DNA of 64,000 bases, taken from the NCBI GenBank assembly GCA_021780935.1, contig JAJXXT010000078.1, positions 8,910-72,909 of the forward strand, written 5' to 3'. The position numbers and the translations under genes were made by a program. Shown piece by piece: positions 44,891 to 54,410 of the stretch. The notes under the pieces are model-generated. The model saw only the letters and a list, made by a program, of their open reading frames with translations, was not told where the DNA came from and made no database searches. This DNA is from Pseudomonadota bacterium (GTDB lineage: Bacteria > Pseudomonadota > Alphaproteobacteria > Acetobacterales > Acetobacteraceae). The first letter of the stretch is position 1; every line of letters begins with the position of its first letter.

Positions 44891-47203
44891 ATGGGGCGTG
44901 TCGCGACGGTTGGTCTCGCGGTGCTGGCGCTGGCCATCGCGGTGGCGAACTTCGTGCTGCTGGCGGCCGGGGTGCCGGGGCCGAACGCGGTCGTGACGCT
45001 GGTGCTCGCCAATGTCGCCGTCCTGCTGGTGCTGGGCGCGCTGCTGGCGGCGCGGTTGACGCGGATGTGGGTGGAGCGGCGGCGCGGCTCCGCTGGCTCG
45101 CGGCTGCATGTGCGGCTCGTGCTGCTGCTGGGCGGGGTCGCGGTGGTACCGGCGATCGTGGTCGCCTCGCTGTCCGTGGTGTTCTTCGACCTCGGCATCC
45201 GCGCCTGGTTCAACGAGCCGGTGCGCGCGGCGGTGAACGAGAGCCTGGCGGTGGCGCGCGGCTATGTGGCGGAGAACGAGGCGAGCATTCGCAGCGACGT
45301 GATCGGGATGGCGAACGACCTGGTGCGGGCCAACCAGTTCATCGCCGGCGACAACAACGCGTTTGCCCGTTTCTTCGCGGCGCAGACGACGCTGCGCGGC
45401 CTGTCGGACGCCGTGATTTTCGATCCTAAGACGCGTAATGTCATGGCTTCCGCCGGGCTGCTCGATGGTTTTGCAGCACAGCCGCCGCCGCAATGGGCGG
45501 TGGACCTTGCCGAAAAGGGCCAGGTGGTGGTGCTCACCAGCCCCAACGGTACGCGGGTGCGTGCGCTGATCGAGCTGCCCTCGATCCCGCCGGCGCTGCT
45601 GCAGGTGAGTCGGCCGGTGGACCCCACCATCCTGCGGCATCTGCGCATGACGCAGGTCGGTGCCTCGGCCTATCAGCGGCTCGACCGCAACCGCGCCAAT
45701 CTCCAGGTGTTCTTTGCGCTGATCTTCGCGGTGGTGGCGCTGCTGGTGCTGTTTGCCGCGGTTTCCGTGGCACTGCTGTTCGCCTCGGGGCTGGTGCGCC
45801 CGATCGGGGCGCTCGTCGCGGCGGCCGAGCGGGTGCGCGGCGGCGAGCTCGATGTGCGGGTGGAGGAGCCGGAGGCCGATGACGAGGTGGCCGGGCTGAT
45901 CCGCGCCTTCAACCGCATGACCGGCCAGCTTGCCGAGCAGCGGCGGGAGCTGATGGACGCGTATGGCCAGATCGACTCCCGCCGGCGGTTCACGGAGGCC
46001 GTGCTGTCCGGCGTTTCGGCCGGCGTGATCGGGCTCGACCGCACCGGCGTGGTGGAGCTGCCGAACCGGGCCGCGAGCGCCCTGCTCGGCCGCGACCTGT
46101 GGGGTGCGATCGGCAAGCCGATGGGGGAGGCCGTGCCGGAATTCGCGTCGCTGTTCGAGGACGTGCGGGCGGCACCGGAGCGCAGCCGGACGGCGGAGAT
46201 CGTGGTGGGTGCCGCCGGCTCGCGGCGGACGCTGCTGGTGCGGATCGGTGCGGAGCGGATCGGCGCCGATCCCAACCCCGGCCCCGGTGCCGAGACGGAG
46301 GCGGCGGCGGTGACCGGCTATGTCGCGACCTTCGACGACATCACGGCGTTGCAGACCGCGCAGCGCACCGCGGCCTGGGCCGACGTGGCGCGGCGCATCG
46401 CGCACGAGATCAAGAATCCGCTGACGCCGATCCAGCTCGCGGCCGAGCGCCTGAAACGGCGCTTCGCGCGCGAGATCCAGTCCGATCCGGAAACGTTCCG
46501 CGCCTGCGCCGATACCATCGTGCGGCATGTCGGCGATATCGGACGGATGGTCGACGAGTTCTCCTCCTTCGCGCGCATGCCCCAGCCGGTGATGCGGCCC
46601 GAGGATCTCGGCCAGATCGTGCGCGAGGCGCTGGTGCTGCCGCGTGCCGCGCGCCCGGAGATCGTGTTCACGACGCGCCTGCCGGCCACGGGGCCGGTGG
46701 TGCCGGCCGACCGGCGGCTGCTGGGCCAGGCGCTGACCAACCTCGTGCAGAACGCGGTGGACGCGATCCTCATGCGCGCCGGCTCGAGAGAAGCGGGGCA
46801 GGGGAGGGTCGAGGTCGCTTTGGCGGTGGCGGGCGAGGCGGCCGTTCTCACCGTCGAGGATGACGGTGTGGGGCTGCCGGAGGCGGACCGCGAGCGGCTG
46901 ACCGAGCCCTATGTAACGCACAAGCCCAAGGGCACCGGACTGGGGCTCGCGATCGTCAGGAAGATTCTGGAGGACCATGGCGGACAACTGGTGCTGTCCG
47001 ACCGGGTGGCGCGGGAGGATTGGCCGGGTGGCGGGGCGCTGGTGACGGCGACGCTGCGGCTGGCCCTCGCCCCGCCGGTGGCGCCACCCGTCCCAATGGG
47101 CTTGCCGTCCGGCGAGGGCACCCTTGCGGCACGGCCGGTAGCGTCGCAGGAAGGTGCGATGGAGCCAGAGACCCGCGCGACCGTGGCAACCCATGGCGGC
47201 TGA
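44891..47203 (+). CDS. ntrY: Membrane sensor kinase NtrY
   Basis: A transmembrane histidine kinase of about 770 residues. Helices near residues 5-25, 35-55 and 72-98 precede a periplasmic or membrane-proximal sensor region, then a further helix at about 278-302, a HAMP region (GLVRPIGALVAAAERVRGGELDVRV), a PAS domain, and the kinase core with phosphoacceptor His505 (RRIAHEIKNPLTPIQLAAERLKRRF) and TKPKGTGLGLAIVRKILEDHGG. The ATG at 44891 leaves a 68-bp gap after ntrC; a basic stretch (KRGNPKRR) is coded in frame just upstream, so the true start could be slightly earlier. The stop overlaps ntrX. Confidence 0.94.
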   Translation: MGRVATVGLAVLALAIAVANFVLLAAGVPGPNAVVTLVLANVAVLLVLGALLAARLTRMWVERRRGSAGSRLHVRLVLLLGGVAVVPAIVVASLSVVFFDLGIRAWFNEPVRAAVNESLAVARGYVAENEASIRSDVIGMANDLVRANQFIAGDNNAFARFFAAQTTLRGLSDAVIFDPKTRNVMASAGLLDGFAAQPPPQWAVDLAEKGQVVVLTSPNGTRVRALIELPSIPPALLQVSRPVDPTILRHLRMTQVGASAYQRLDRNRANLQVFFALIFAVVALLVLFAAVSVALLFASGLVRPIGALVAAAERVRGGELDVRVEEPEADDEVAGLIRAFNRMTGQLAEQRRELMDAYGQIDSRRRFTEAVLSGVSAGVIGLDRTGVVELPNRAASALLGRDLWGAIGKPMGEAVPEFASLFEDVRAAPERSRTAEIVVGAAGSRRTLLVRIGAERIGADPNPGPGAETEAAAVTGYVATFDDITALQTAQRTAAWADVARRIAHEIKNPLTPIQLAAERLKRRFAREIQSDPETFRACADTIVRHVGDIGRMVDEFSSFARMPQPVMRPEDLGQIVREALVLPRAARPEIVFTTRLPATGPVVPADRRLLGQALTNLVQNAVDAILMRAGSREAGQGRVEVALAVAGEAAVLTVEDDGVGLPEADRERLTEPYVTHKPKGTGLGLAIVRKILEDHGGQLVLSDRVAREDWPGGGALVTATLRLALAPPVAPPVPMGLPSGEGTLAARPVASQEGAMEPETRATVATHGG

Positions 47204-48653
47204 AATCCTGATCGTCGACGACGAGCCGGACATCCGCGATCTGGTGGAGGGCATCCTGCGCGACGAGGGATATGAGACGCGCCAGGCGGAAAGCTCCGAT
47301 GCCGCGCTCGCCGCGTTCCGCCTGCGTCGGCCATCGCTGGTGATCCTGGATATCTGGCTGCAGGGCTCGACGCTGGACGGACTGGGGATTCTGGAGGCCC
47401 TGCACGCCGAGGAGCCGCACGTGCCGGTGGTGATGATGTCGGGCCACGGCACGATCGAGACCGCCGTCACCGCGATCCGCAACGGTGCCTATGATTTTAT
47501 CGAGAAGCCGTTCCAGTCCGACCGGCTGCTGCTGGTGTTGCAGCGGGCGCTGGAGGCAGCGCGGCTGGAGCGGGAAAACGCGGAGCTGCGACTGCGTGCC
47601 GGGCCGGAGACCGAGCTCACCGGCAGCAGCGCGGTGATCGGCGCGTTGCGCGCGGCGATCGAGAAAGTGGCCCCCACCGGTTCGCGTGTCCTGATCAGCG
47701 GTGCCGCGGGCGCGGGCAAGGAAGTGGCGGCGCGGACGATCCATCGCATGTCACGCCGGGCGGATGGGCCTTTCGTCGTGCTGAACTGCGCGACGCTGAG
47801 CCCGGCGCGGTTCGAGGAGGAGTTGTTTGGCGTCGAGGGAGGCACCGATGCCGCCCGTGAGCCGCGGCGCACCGGGGTGCTGGAGCGGGCGCACGGTGGC
47901 ACGCTGCTGCTCGACGAGGTCTCCGACATGCCGCTCGAAACCCAGGGCAAGATCGTCCGCGCGCTGCAGGAGCAGTCCTTCGAGCGGGTGGGCGCCAGCC
48001 CTGGCACCAACGGGGGCACCAACGGGGGCGCCAATGGCGCTGCCAACGGCGGGGGCGGTGCGCGGGTGCGCGTCGATGTGCGGGTGCTGGCGACGACCAA
48101 TCGTGACCTGCGCGCCGAGATCGCGTCCGGGAAGTTTCGCGAGGATCTGTTCTATCGGCTCGCGGTTGTGCCGCTGCGGGTGCCGTCCCTGCGCGAGCGG
48201 CGGGAGGACGTGCCGGCGCTGGCGCGCTACCTGCTGGCACGTTCGGCGGAGACCTCCGGCATGCCGGCGCGAGTGCTCGCGGAGGACGCGGTGACGGCGC
48301 TGCAGGCCTATGACTGGCCAGGCAATGTGCGCCAGCTTCGCAACGTCATGGACTGGTTGCTGATCATGGCGCCGGGGGCGGCGGCGGAGCCGATCCGCGC
48401 CGCGATGCTGCCGCCGGAAGTCGCCGGGGCGGCACCGATGCTGAGCAGCCTCGACCCCAGCGCCGACCTGATGGCGCTGCCGCTGCGCGAGGCTCGGGAC
48501 CTGTTCGAGACGCAGTATCTGCAGGCGCAATTGCTGCGGTTCGGCGGCAATATCAGCCGCACGGCGCAGTTCGTCGGCATGGAGCGCAGCGCGCTGCACC
48601 GCAAGCTCAAGCAGCTCGGCGTGGGCGGCGAGGACCGGGTGAACCCGGCGTGA
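47193..48653 (+). CDS. ntrX: Response regulator NtrX
   Basis: The partner regulator of NtrY, 486 residues, ATG at 47193 overlapping ntrY by 11 bp. The receiver Asp is D53 (VILDIWLQGS). The AAA+ domain has Walker A GAAGAGKE (170-177), GTLLLDEVSDMPLETQGKI and DLFYRLAVVPLRVPSLRERREDV. The GAFTGA loop is absent (LFGVEGGTDAAREPRRTGVLE), as I recall for alphaproteobacterial NtrX. Residues about 269-289 are a Gly/Asn-rich insertion. A Fis-type helix-turn-helix ends the protein (GNISRTAQFVGMERSALHRKLKQLG). NtrYX is linked to nitrogen metabolism, redox and envelope control. Confidence 0.95.
   Translation: MAAEILIVDDEPDIRDLVEGILRDEGYETRQAESSDAALAAFRLRRPSLVILDIWLQGSTLDGLGILEALHAEEPHVPVVMMSGHGTIETAVTAIRNGAYDFIEKPFQSDRLLLVLQRALEAARLERENAELRLRAGPETELTGSSAVIGALRAAIEKVAPTGSRVLISGAAGAGKEVAARTIHRMSRRADGPFVVLNCATLSPARFEEELFGVEGGTDAAREPRRTGVLERAHGGTLLLDEVSDMPLETQGKIVRALQEQSFERVGASPGTNGGTNGGANGAANGGGGARVRVDVRVLATTNRDLRAEIASGKFREDLFYRLAVVPLRVPSLRERREDVPALARYLLARSAETSGMPARVLAEDAVTALQAYDWPGNVRQLRNVMDWLLIMAPGAAAEPIRAAMLPPEVAGAAPMLSSLDPSADLMALPLREARDLFETQYLQAQLLRFGGNISRTAQFVGMERSALHRKLKQLGVGGEDRVNPA
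48003..48060. repeat. 12-bp imperfect repeat inside ntrX
   Basis: Units related to ggcaccaacggg occur about four times in frame, with drift to gccaatggc and gccaacggc. They code the insertion GTNGGTNGGANGAANGGGG, placed after SFERVGAS and before the VDVRVLATTN strand of the AAA+ domain. Confidence 0.8.
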
Positions 48654-48696
48654 CCCTGCGATCGCCGCATGCCGCGTTGCCGGAGCGGCGGCTTGC

Positions 48697-48725
48697 TTGA
48701 CAGGGCGCGGGTTGCGGCCTACTTC
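48697..48725 (+). promoter_or_regulatory. Promoter of rpmJ
   Basis: GCTTGACA, containing TTGACA at 48697-48702, is followed after 17 bases by TACTTC (48720-48725). The extended CTTGAC -35 and spacing match strong housekeeping promoters of alphaproteobacteria. It lies 42 bp before the rpmJ start, in the gap after ntrX. Confidence 0.65.
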
Positions 48726-48767
48726 GCGCCCCTTCGCTGAGCCCTCTTTTTTGAGTCTGGATGTGCC

Positions 48768-48893
48768 ATGCGCGTGCGTAACAGCCTGAAATCGGCCAAG
48801 ATCCGGGACAAGAATTGCCGCGTCGTGCGTCGCGGCGGGCGGGTCTACGTGATCAACAAGAAAAACCCACGCATGAAGGTGCGCCAGGGTTAG
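48768..48893 (+). CDS. rpmJ: 50S ribosomal protein L36
   Basis: A 41-residue ribosomal protein that starts [20 protein letters not shown] and ends [16 protein letters not shown], matching the alphaproteobacterial L36 pattern. It has a single Cys, so it is the zinc-free (C-minus) form. Its stop codon lies within a 13-bp tandem duplication. It stands alone with its own promoter between ntrX and the glycolate oxidase genes rather than in a ribosomal operon, as is usual for this form. Confidence 0.96.
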   Translation: MRVRNSLKSAKIRDKNCRVVRRGGRVYVINKKNPRMKVRQG

Positions 48894-48911
48894 GCACGAG
48901 GGTTAGGCAAG
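48886..48911. repeat. 13-bp tandem duplication spanning the rpmJ stop
   Basis: The units are agggttaggcacg (48886-48898) and agggttaggcaag (48899-48911). The TAG stop (48891-48893) lies in the first copy and is repeated out of use in the second. Confidence 0.85.
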
Positions 48912-48921
48912 GCTGCTTGCC

Positions 48922-48940
48922 GGCGGCGCTTTTCGCCGCC
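48922..48940 (+). terminator. Hairpin after rpmJ
   Basis: The arms ggcggcg (48922-48928) and cgccgcc (48934-48940) enclose ctttt. No T-run follows. By position it is the likely 3' end of the rpmJ transcript. Confidence 0.4.
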
Positions 48941-48966
48941 AGATTCCCCTCCGATCGGGAGGGACG

Positions 48967-50391
48967 ATGATCCGACAGCCGCCACCGAAACAGGATGTGC
49001 TCGACCGCCGCGAGGCGATCGTCGCCGGCCTGCGCGCCATTCTCCCCGAGGACGGCGTCATCGCCGAGCCGGTCCGGCTCAAACCCTACGAGACCGACGG
49101 GCTCTCCGCCTATCGCCAGGTGCCGCTCGCCGTCGTACTGCCGCGCTCGACGGCCGAGGTTGCGGCGGTGCTGCGGCTGCTGTCGCGCGAGGGCGTGCGG
49201 GTTATTCCGCGCGGGGCGGGAACCTCGCTGTCCGGCGGCGCGCTGCCGATGGCCGATGCGGTGGTGCTGGGGCTGGCGCGGATGAACCGCATCCTCGAAA
49301 TCGACGAGACCGACCGGTTTGCGGTCGTCGAGGCCGGGGTGACCAACCTCGCCATCACCGAGGCGGTGAAGCCGCGCGGCTTTTTCTATGCGCCCGATCC
49401 CTCGTCGCAGCTCGCCTGCATGATCGGCGGCAATGTGGCGATGAACTCCGGCGGCGCCCATTGCCTGCGCTATGGCGTCACCGCCAACAACGTGCTGGGG
49501 CTGCGCGCCGTCACGGTGGCCGGCGAGATCGTGACCCTCGGCGGCAAATATGCCGACGCGGCGCCGACCGACTGGCTCGGCTTGGTGGTGGGCAGCGAGG
49601 GCCAGTTGCTGGTCGTCACCGAGGTTGTGGTGCGCATCCTGCCGCTGCCGGAGGGCGCGCGCGCCATGCTCGCGGGGTTCCGCTCGAACGAGGTCGCCGG
49701 GGCGTGCGTGGACGCGATCATCGCCTCCGGCATCATTCCGGTGGCGCTCGAGTTCATGGACCGCCCGGCGATCCATGCCTGCGAGGCGTTTGCCCATGCC
49801 GGCTATCCGCTCGACGCCGAGGCGATGCTGATCATCGAGGTCGAGGGCAGCGAGGCGGAGCAGGATGCGCTGCTCGGGCGCATCCGCGCGATCTGTGAGC
49901 GTTTCGATCCCGTTTCCATGCGGGTGTCGCGCACCGCCGAGGAAAGTGCCGCGATCTGGAAGGGGCGCAAGGGCGCATTCGGCGCCGTGGGGCGGATTTC
50001 ACCGGATTATCTATGCATGGACGGAACGATTCCCACGTCCAGGCTGGCTGAGGTGCTGGGCCGCATCCGGCAGATGAGTGCCGCCTATGGGCTCGAGGTC
50101 GCCAACATCTTCCACGCCGGTGACGGCAACCTGCATCCGCTGATCATGTTCGACGCCAACGATCCCGAGAGCCAGGGCAAGGCCGAAGCGTTCGGCGCGG
50201 ATATCCTGCGGCTTTGCGTGGAAGTCGGCGGCTGCCTGACCGGCGAGCACGGTGTCGGCATGGAGAAGCGCGACCTGATGGGCGTGCAGTTCAACGAGGC
50301 GGAGCTGGAGTTGCAGCGGCGCATCAAGGGTGCGTTCGACCCGGCCTGGCTGCTCAACCCCGCCAAGGTCTTTCCGCTGGTCGAGGCGTGA
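48967..50391 (+). CDS. glcD: Glycolate oxidase subunit GlcD (FAD)
   Basis: The FAD-binding catalytic subunit of membrane-associated glycolate dehydrogenase, 474 residues, ATG at 48967. FAD-domain blocks are VIPRGAGTSLSGGALPMADAVVLGLARMNRI and FYAPDPSSQLACMIGGNVAMNSGGAHCLRYGVTANNVLGL. The C-terminal cap has NIFHAGDGNLHPLIMFD and the final CLTGEHGVGMEKRDLM. It oxidises glycolate (or D-lactate in close homologues) to the keto acid. Its stop overlaps the GTG start of glcE by 4 bp. Confidence 0.96.
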   Translation: MIRQPPPKQDVLDRREAIVAGLRAILPEDGVIAEPVRLKPYETDGLSAYRQVPLAVVLPRSTAEVAAVLRLLSREGVRVIPRGAGTSLSGGALPMADAVVLGLARMNRILEIDETDRFAVVEAGVTNLAITEAVKPRGFFYAPDPSSQLACMIGGNVAMNSGGAHCLRYGVTANNVLGLRAVTVAGEIVTLGGKYADAAPTDWLGLVVGSEGQLLVVTEVVVRILPLPEGARAMLAGFRSNEVAGACVDAIIASGIIPVALEFMDRPAIHACEAFAHAGYPLDAEAMLIIEVEGSEAEQDALLGRIRAICERFDPVSMRVSRTAEESAAIWKGRKGAFGAVGRISPDYLCMDGTIPTSRLAEVLGRIRQMSAAYGLEVANIFHAGDGNLHPLIMFDANDPESQGKAEAFGADILRLCVEVGGCLTGEHGVGMEKRDLMGVQFNEAELELQRRIKGAFDPAWLLNPAKVFPLVEA

Positions 50392-51479
50392 TCGCGCCGG
50401 CACAGGAGGCGGAGATCGCGGTCGTGGTGGCGGACGCCGCGGTGGCGCATCGCCGCTTGCGCATTGCCGGCGGCGGGACGCAGACCGGGCTTGAGGGCGG
50501 TGCCGATGCCCTATCGCTCGCCGCGCATCGCGGTATCGGTTTCCATGCCCCGAAGGAGCTGGTGATCCGCGCGCGTGCCGGCACGCCGCTCGCCGAGGTC
50601 GAGGCGGCGCTGGCCGCCGAGGGCCAGCATCTGATCGCCGAGCCGCCGGATTTGCGCGCGCTGCTCTCCACCTCCGGCGAGCCGACACTGGGCGGCGCGG
50701 TCGCGGCGAACCTCGCCGGGCCGCGACGCGTGCTGGGTGGGGCGATGCGCGACCATGTCCTGGGCATGCGGTTCGTCACTGGCGAGGGGCAGGTGTTTCG
50801 CGCCGGCGGGCGGGTGCTGAAGAACGTGACCGGGCTCGATCTCTGCAAGCTGCTGACCGGCAGCCGCGGGCGGCTCGGCGTGATCACGGAGGTAACGCTG
50901 AAGGTGCTGCCGGCGCCGGAACGTGTCGGTACCGTTGCGATCGCCGGGCTCGACGCGGCGGCTTCGGTGCGGGCGATGGCGGCAGCCCTGCGCTCGCCCT
51001 TCGCGGTGTCGGCGGCGGCGCATGTGGCACCGGGTGCGAGCCACCCGCGCGGCCTCACGGCGCTGCGGATCGAGGATTTTGCGGCTTCGGTCACCTACCG
51101 CTGCGAGAAGTTGCGAAGCATGCTGGCGGAACATGGCGAGGCGGAGATCCTCGGCGACCATGACAGCCGCGCCTTCTGGCGGCAGGTGCGCGACGTGGCG
51201 CCGCTCGCGGGTGGCGGCCCGCGTGTGTGGCGCGTGACGTTGCGCCCGTCCGCCGCCGCCGCGGCTGCGGCACGGATCGCGGGGGCGGGAGGTGCCTGGA
51301 TGATGGATGGCGGTGGCGCGGTGCTGTGGGTCACGGGTGAGCCCTCGCTCGCCGATCAACGCACGCCGGGCGAGACCTGGGTGGCGCTGCGCGGCGATGA
51401 CGTTCCTGTTGCGGAACTTCCGGAGATGGCGCGGGTGCGCGCGGTACTGGACCCGCACGGCGTGTTCGCGGGGCCATAG
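50388..51479 (+). CDS. glcE: Glycolate oxidase subunit GlcE (FAD-binding)
   Basis: The second FAD-domain subunit, 363 residues, GTG start at 50388 overlapping glcD. It has a truncated FAD_binding_4 fold: LRIAGGGTQTGLEGGADALSLAAHRGI, LLSTSGEPTLGGAVAANLAGPRRVLGGAMRDHVLGMRFVTG and KNVTGLDLCKLLTGSRGRLGVITEVTLKVLP. The ending RVRAVLDPHGVFAGP is typical. GlcE is needed with GlcD and GlcF for activity. Tight spacing to both neighbours indicates one operon. Confidence 0.95.
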   Translation: MIAPAQEAEIAVVVADAAVAHRRLRIAGGGTQTGLEGGADALSLAAHRGIGFHAPKELVIRARAGTPLAEVEAALAAEGQHLIAEPPDLRALLSTSGEPTLGGAVAANLAGPRRVLGGAMRDHVLGMRFVTGEGQVFRAGGRVLKNVTGLDLCKLLTGSRGRLGVITEVTLKVLPAPERVGTVAIAGLDAAASVRAMAAALRSPFAVSAAAHVAPGASHPRGLTALRIEDFAASVTYRCEKLRSMLAEHGEAEILGDHDSRAFWRQVRDVAPLAGGGPRVWRVTLRPSAAAAAAARIAGAGGAWMMDGGGAVLWVTGEPSLADQRTPGETWVALRGDDVPVAELPEMARVRAVLDPHGVFAGP

Positions 51480-51481
51480 CG

Positions 51482-52780
51482 ATGCAGACGAACTTTTCCT
51501 CCGAACAGCTTCGCGACCCCGACATCCAGGTCGCCAACGGCATCCTGCGCACCTGCGTGCATTGCGGCTTCTGCACCGCAACCTGCCCGACCTTCGTGCT
51601 GCTCGGCGATGAGCTGGATTCGCCGCGTGGGCGCATCTACCTCATCAAGGACATGCTGGAGGGCGGCGGTCCGGCCACCGAGCCGGTGGTGCGGCATGTC
51701 GACCGCTGCCTGTCCTGCCTTTCCTGCATGACCACCTGCCCCTCGGGTGTGGACTACATGCATCTGGTGGACCACGCGCGCAGCCATATCGAGCGGACCT
51801 ATGTGCGGCCCTGGCATGACCGGATGCTGCGGATGGTGCTGGCGGCGGTGCTGCCGCACCCCACCCGCATGCGCCTCGCGCTGGCGGCGGCATCCGTCGC
51901 GCGGCCGCTGGCGGCATGGTTGCCGAAGCGCAACGTCGTCGGCGCGCGGCTTGCGGCCTTGCTGCGGCTGGCGCCACGCTCGCTGCCGCCGCCGGCCGCG
52001 GTGGAGCGGCCCTGCGTGCACCCGGCGCAGGGCGTGCGGCGCGGGCGGGTGGCGCTGCTGGCGGGCTGCGCGCAGAAGGTGCTGGCGCCGTCGATCAATG
52101 AGGCGACGATCCGCCTGCTGACGCGGCTGGGCATCGAGGTCGTGGTGGTGAAGGGTGCCGGCTGCTGCGGCGCGCTCACGCACCACATGGGACGGCAGGA
52201 CGCAGCGATGCTGGCGGCGCGCGCCAATATCGACGCTTGGTCGCGCGAGATGGAGGGTGCGGGGCTGGATGCGATCCTGGTCAACACCTCGGGTTGCGGC
52301 ACGACGGTGAAGGATTACGGGTTCATGTTCCGCGAGGACGCGGCGTTGCGCGACCGCGCGGCGAAGGTCTCGCAGCGCGCGCTCGATATCAGTGAGTATC
52401 TGGCGCGCATCGGCTACGCACCGACGCGCGAACCCCCGGGGCTGCGCGTCGCCTACCACGCCGCGTGCAGCCTCCAGCATGGCCAGCGCGTGACCGAGGC
52501 GCCGAAGCGGCTGCTGCGCGACGCGGGGTTCGAGGTGGCGGAGCCGGCGGAGGGGCATCTGTGCTGCGGCTCGGCCGGCACCTACAACATCATGCAGCCG
52601 CAGATCGCGGCCCGGCTGCGCGAGCGCAAGCTCGCCGCCATCCGCGCGACGCGGGCGGATTGCATCGCCGCCGGCAATATCGGGTGCCTCACCCAGCTCG
52701 CGGGCGACATGCCCACCGTGCACACGGTGGAGCTGCTGGACTGGATGGCCGGCGGACCGAAACCCGCCGCCCTGCCATAG
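51482..52780 (+). CDS. glcF: Glycolate oxidase iron-sulfur subunit GlcF
   Basis: An electron-transfer subunit of 432 residues, ATG at 51482. It has two [4Fe-4S] motifs: C25, C28, C31, C35 (CVHCGFCTATCP) and C76, C79, C82, C86 (CLSCLSCMTTCP). The two C-terminal CCG domains are recognisable as VVKGAGCCGALTHHMG and AEGHLCCGSAGTYNIMQP. It passes electrons from GlcD to the membrane quinone pool. It ends 6 bp from the convergent aldehyde dehydrogenase gene. Confidence 0.96.
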   Translation: MQTNFSSEQLRDPDIQVANGILRTCVHCGFCTATCPTFVLLGDELDSPRGRIYLIKDMLEGGGPATEPVVRHVDRCLSCLSCMTTCPSGVDYMHLVDHARSHIERTYVRPWHDRMLRMVLAAVLPHPTRMRLALAAASVARPLAAWLPKRNVVGARLAALLRLAPRSLPPPAAVERPCVHPAQGVRRGRVALLAGCAQKVLAPSINEATIRLLTRLGIEVVVVKGAGCCGALTHHMGRQDAAMLAARANIDAWSREMEGAGLDAILVNTSGCGTTVKDYGFMFREDAALRDRAAKVSQRALDISEYLARIGYAPTREPPGLRVAYHAACSLQHGQRVTEAPKRLLRDAGFEVAEPAEGHLCCGSAGTYNIMQPQIAARLRERKLAAIRATRADCIAAGNIGCLTQLAGDMPTVHTVELLDWMAGGPKPAALP

Positions 52781-52786
52781 CGCCGC

Positions 52787-54307
52787 TCAGGCGTAGTTCA
52801 CCATGATCGTCTTCTTGTGGGTGAAGTGCTCCAGCATCGCCTCCAGCGAGGCTTCCTTGCCGAGGCCGGAGCTTTTCACGCCGCCGTAGGAAAGATTCGC
52901 CTGCACAACGAGGTTCTGGTTCACCTGCACCAGCCCCGCCTCCAGCCGATGCGCAAACCGCATCGCGCGCTTGAGGTCGTTGGTCCACACCGAGGCCGCG
53001 AGCCCGTACTCGCTGTCATTCGCCTCCGCCAGCACCGCCTCGGCGTCGTCGAACGGAAAGACGCAGGTCACGGGCCCGAAAATCTCCTCGCGCACCAGGC
53101 GTGACGCCTTCGTCAGCCCGGTGAAGATATGCGGGCGGATGAACAGACCCTTTCTCAGCGCCGGGTCGCTCGGCATCGCGGAACAGGCGCGTCCGCCGGC
53201 GCCGGCCGTCCTCAGCCCCTCATCGATGAAGCCCTGCACCTTGGCGTGCTGCTCGGGCGAGATGATCGTTCCGATATCGGTTTTCTCGTCAAGCGGGTCG
53301 CCCATCACCATCGCATCCACGCGCTCGGCGAGGGCTGCGACAAAGCGGTCGTGGATGGCGCGCTCGACATAGATGCGGCTCGCCGCCGTGCAGCTCTGGC
53401 CCTGGCGCGTGAAGCGCATCGAGGTGATGGCGCCGGCCACCGTCTTCTCGAAGTCGCAATCGGCGAACACGATCATTGGTGACTTGCCGCCGAGCTCCAG
53501 CGTCACGGGGATCAGCTTGCTGCTGGCGGCGCGCGCCACGATGCGCCCGACCTCCACACTGCCGGTAAACGTCAGCTTGCACACCAGCGGATGCTCGACC
53601 AGCGGCGCGCCGCATTCCGGGCCGAAGCCCGAGAGGATGTTGAAGCAGCCCGGCGGCAGGATGCGGTTCATCAGCTCGCAGATGCGCAGCACCGTCAGCG
53701 GCGCTTCCTCCGCCGATTTCACCACCACGGTGTTGCCCGCAACGAGGGCCGGGGCGATTTTCAGCGCCATCAGCAGCAGCGGCACGTTCCACGGGATGAT
53801 GGCGCCGACCACGCCCAGCGGCTCGCGCACGGTGACGCTGAGCACGTCGGGCGCGAACGGCACGCTCTCGCCCTTCAGCTCGCTGCCCAGGCCGCCGAAG
53901 AACTCCAGGATGTCGGCGACGGTGTTGGCCTCGACGCGGCTTTCGGTGCGCAGCGCCTTGCCGGTTTCGAGCGCGATGAGCCGGGCAAGCTCCTCGACAT
54001 GCTCGCGGATCAGCGCGGCACAGGAGGCCACCATGGCGCCGCGCTTGCGGGCGGGCGTGCGGGCCCAGGCAAGCTGCGCCGCCGCGGCGTTGCGCACAGC
54101 CACATCGACGTCCGCCGCATCGCCGAGGGCCGCGGTACCGATCGGCTCGCCGGTCGCGGGGTTGACCACATCGAAGGTCTTGCCCGAGACGGCGGCGACC
54201 AGCCTGCCGCCAATCAGGTGGCGGGCGGAAAGGGCGCGCGCGAGGGCTGCCTGGTCCAGCGTCGGTCCGGCGGGCAGGGCAGGGGCGGTATCGGGGCGGT
54301 CGTTCAT
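52787..54307 (-). CDS. NAD(P)-dependent aldehyde dehydrogenase
   Basis: An ALDH superfamily enzyme of 506 residues. The ATG at 54307 is chosen because GGAGGA lies 7 bp upstream. Active-site features are N174 (PWNVP), E271 (LELGGKSP) and the nucleophile C306 (RQGQSCTAASR). Further blocks are EEIFGPVTCVFPFDD and the ending VNYA. It is divergent from a class III CoA transferase across 103 bp and convergent with glcF. Together with the glycolate genes this suggests two- or few-carbon oxidation (glycolaldehyde or similar), but the substrate is inferred only. Confidence 0.94.
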   Translation of the reverse strand: MNDRPDTAPALPAGPTLDQAALARALSARHLIGGRLVAAVSGKTFDVVNPATGEPIGTAALGDAADVDVAVRNAAAAQLAWARTPARKRGAMVASCAALIREHVEELARLIALETGKALRTESRVEANTVADILEFFGGLGSELKGESVPFAPDVLSVTVREPLGVVGAIIPWNVPLLLMALKIAPALVAGNTVVVKSAEEAPLTVLRICELMNRILPPGCFNILSGFGPECGAPLVEHPLVCKLTFTGSVEVGRIVARAASSKLIPVTLELGGKSPMIVFADCDFEKTVAGAITSMRFTRQGQSCTAASRIYVERAIHDRFVAALAERVDAMVMGDPLDEKTDIGTIISPEQHAKVQGFIDEGLRTAGAGGRACSAMPSDPALRKGLFIRPHIFTGLTKASRLVREEIFGPVTCVFPFDDAEAVLAEANDSEYGLAASVWTNDLKRAMRFAHRLEAGLVQVNQNLVVQANLSYGGVKSSGLGKEASLEAMLEHFTHKKTIMVNYA

Positions 54308-54410
54308 GCGTTTTCCTCCGCGAGTTGGCCCGGCGGGCTTGCGTCCGCCGCATGGCGTGCCAAGAACGTCGGCGCGGTATGGACCGCGCGCAGCACGGGA
54401 ACAAGAGCGA

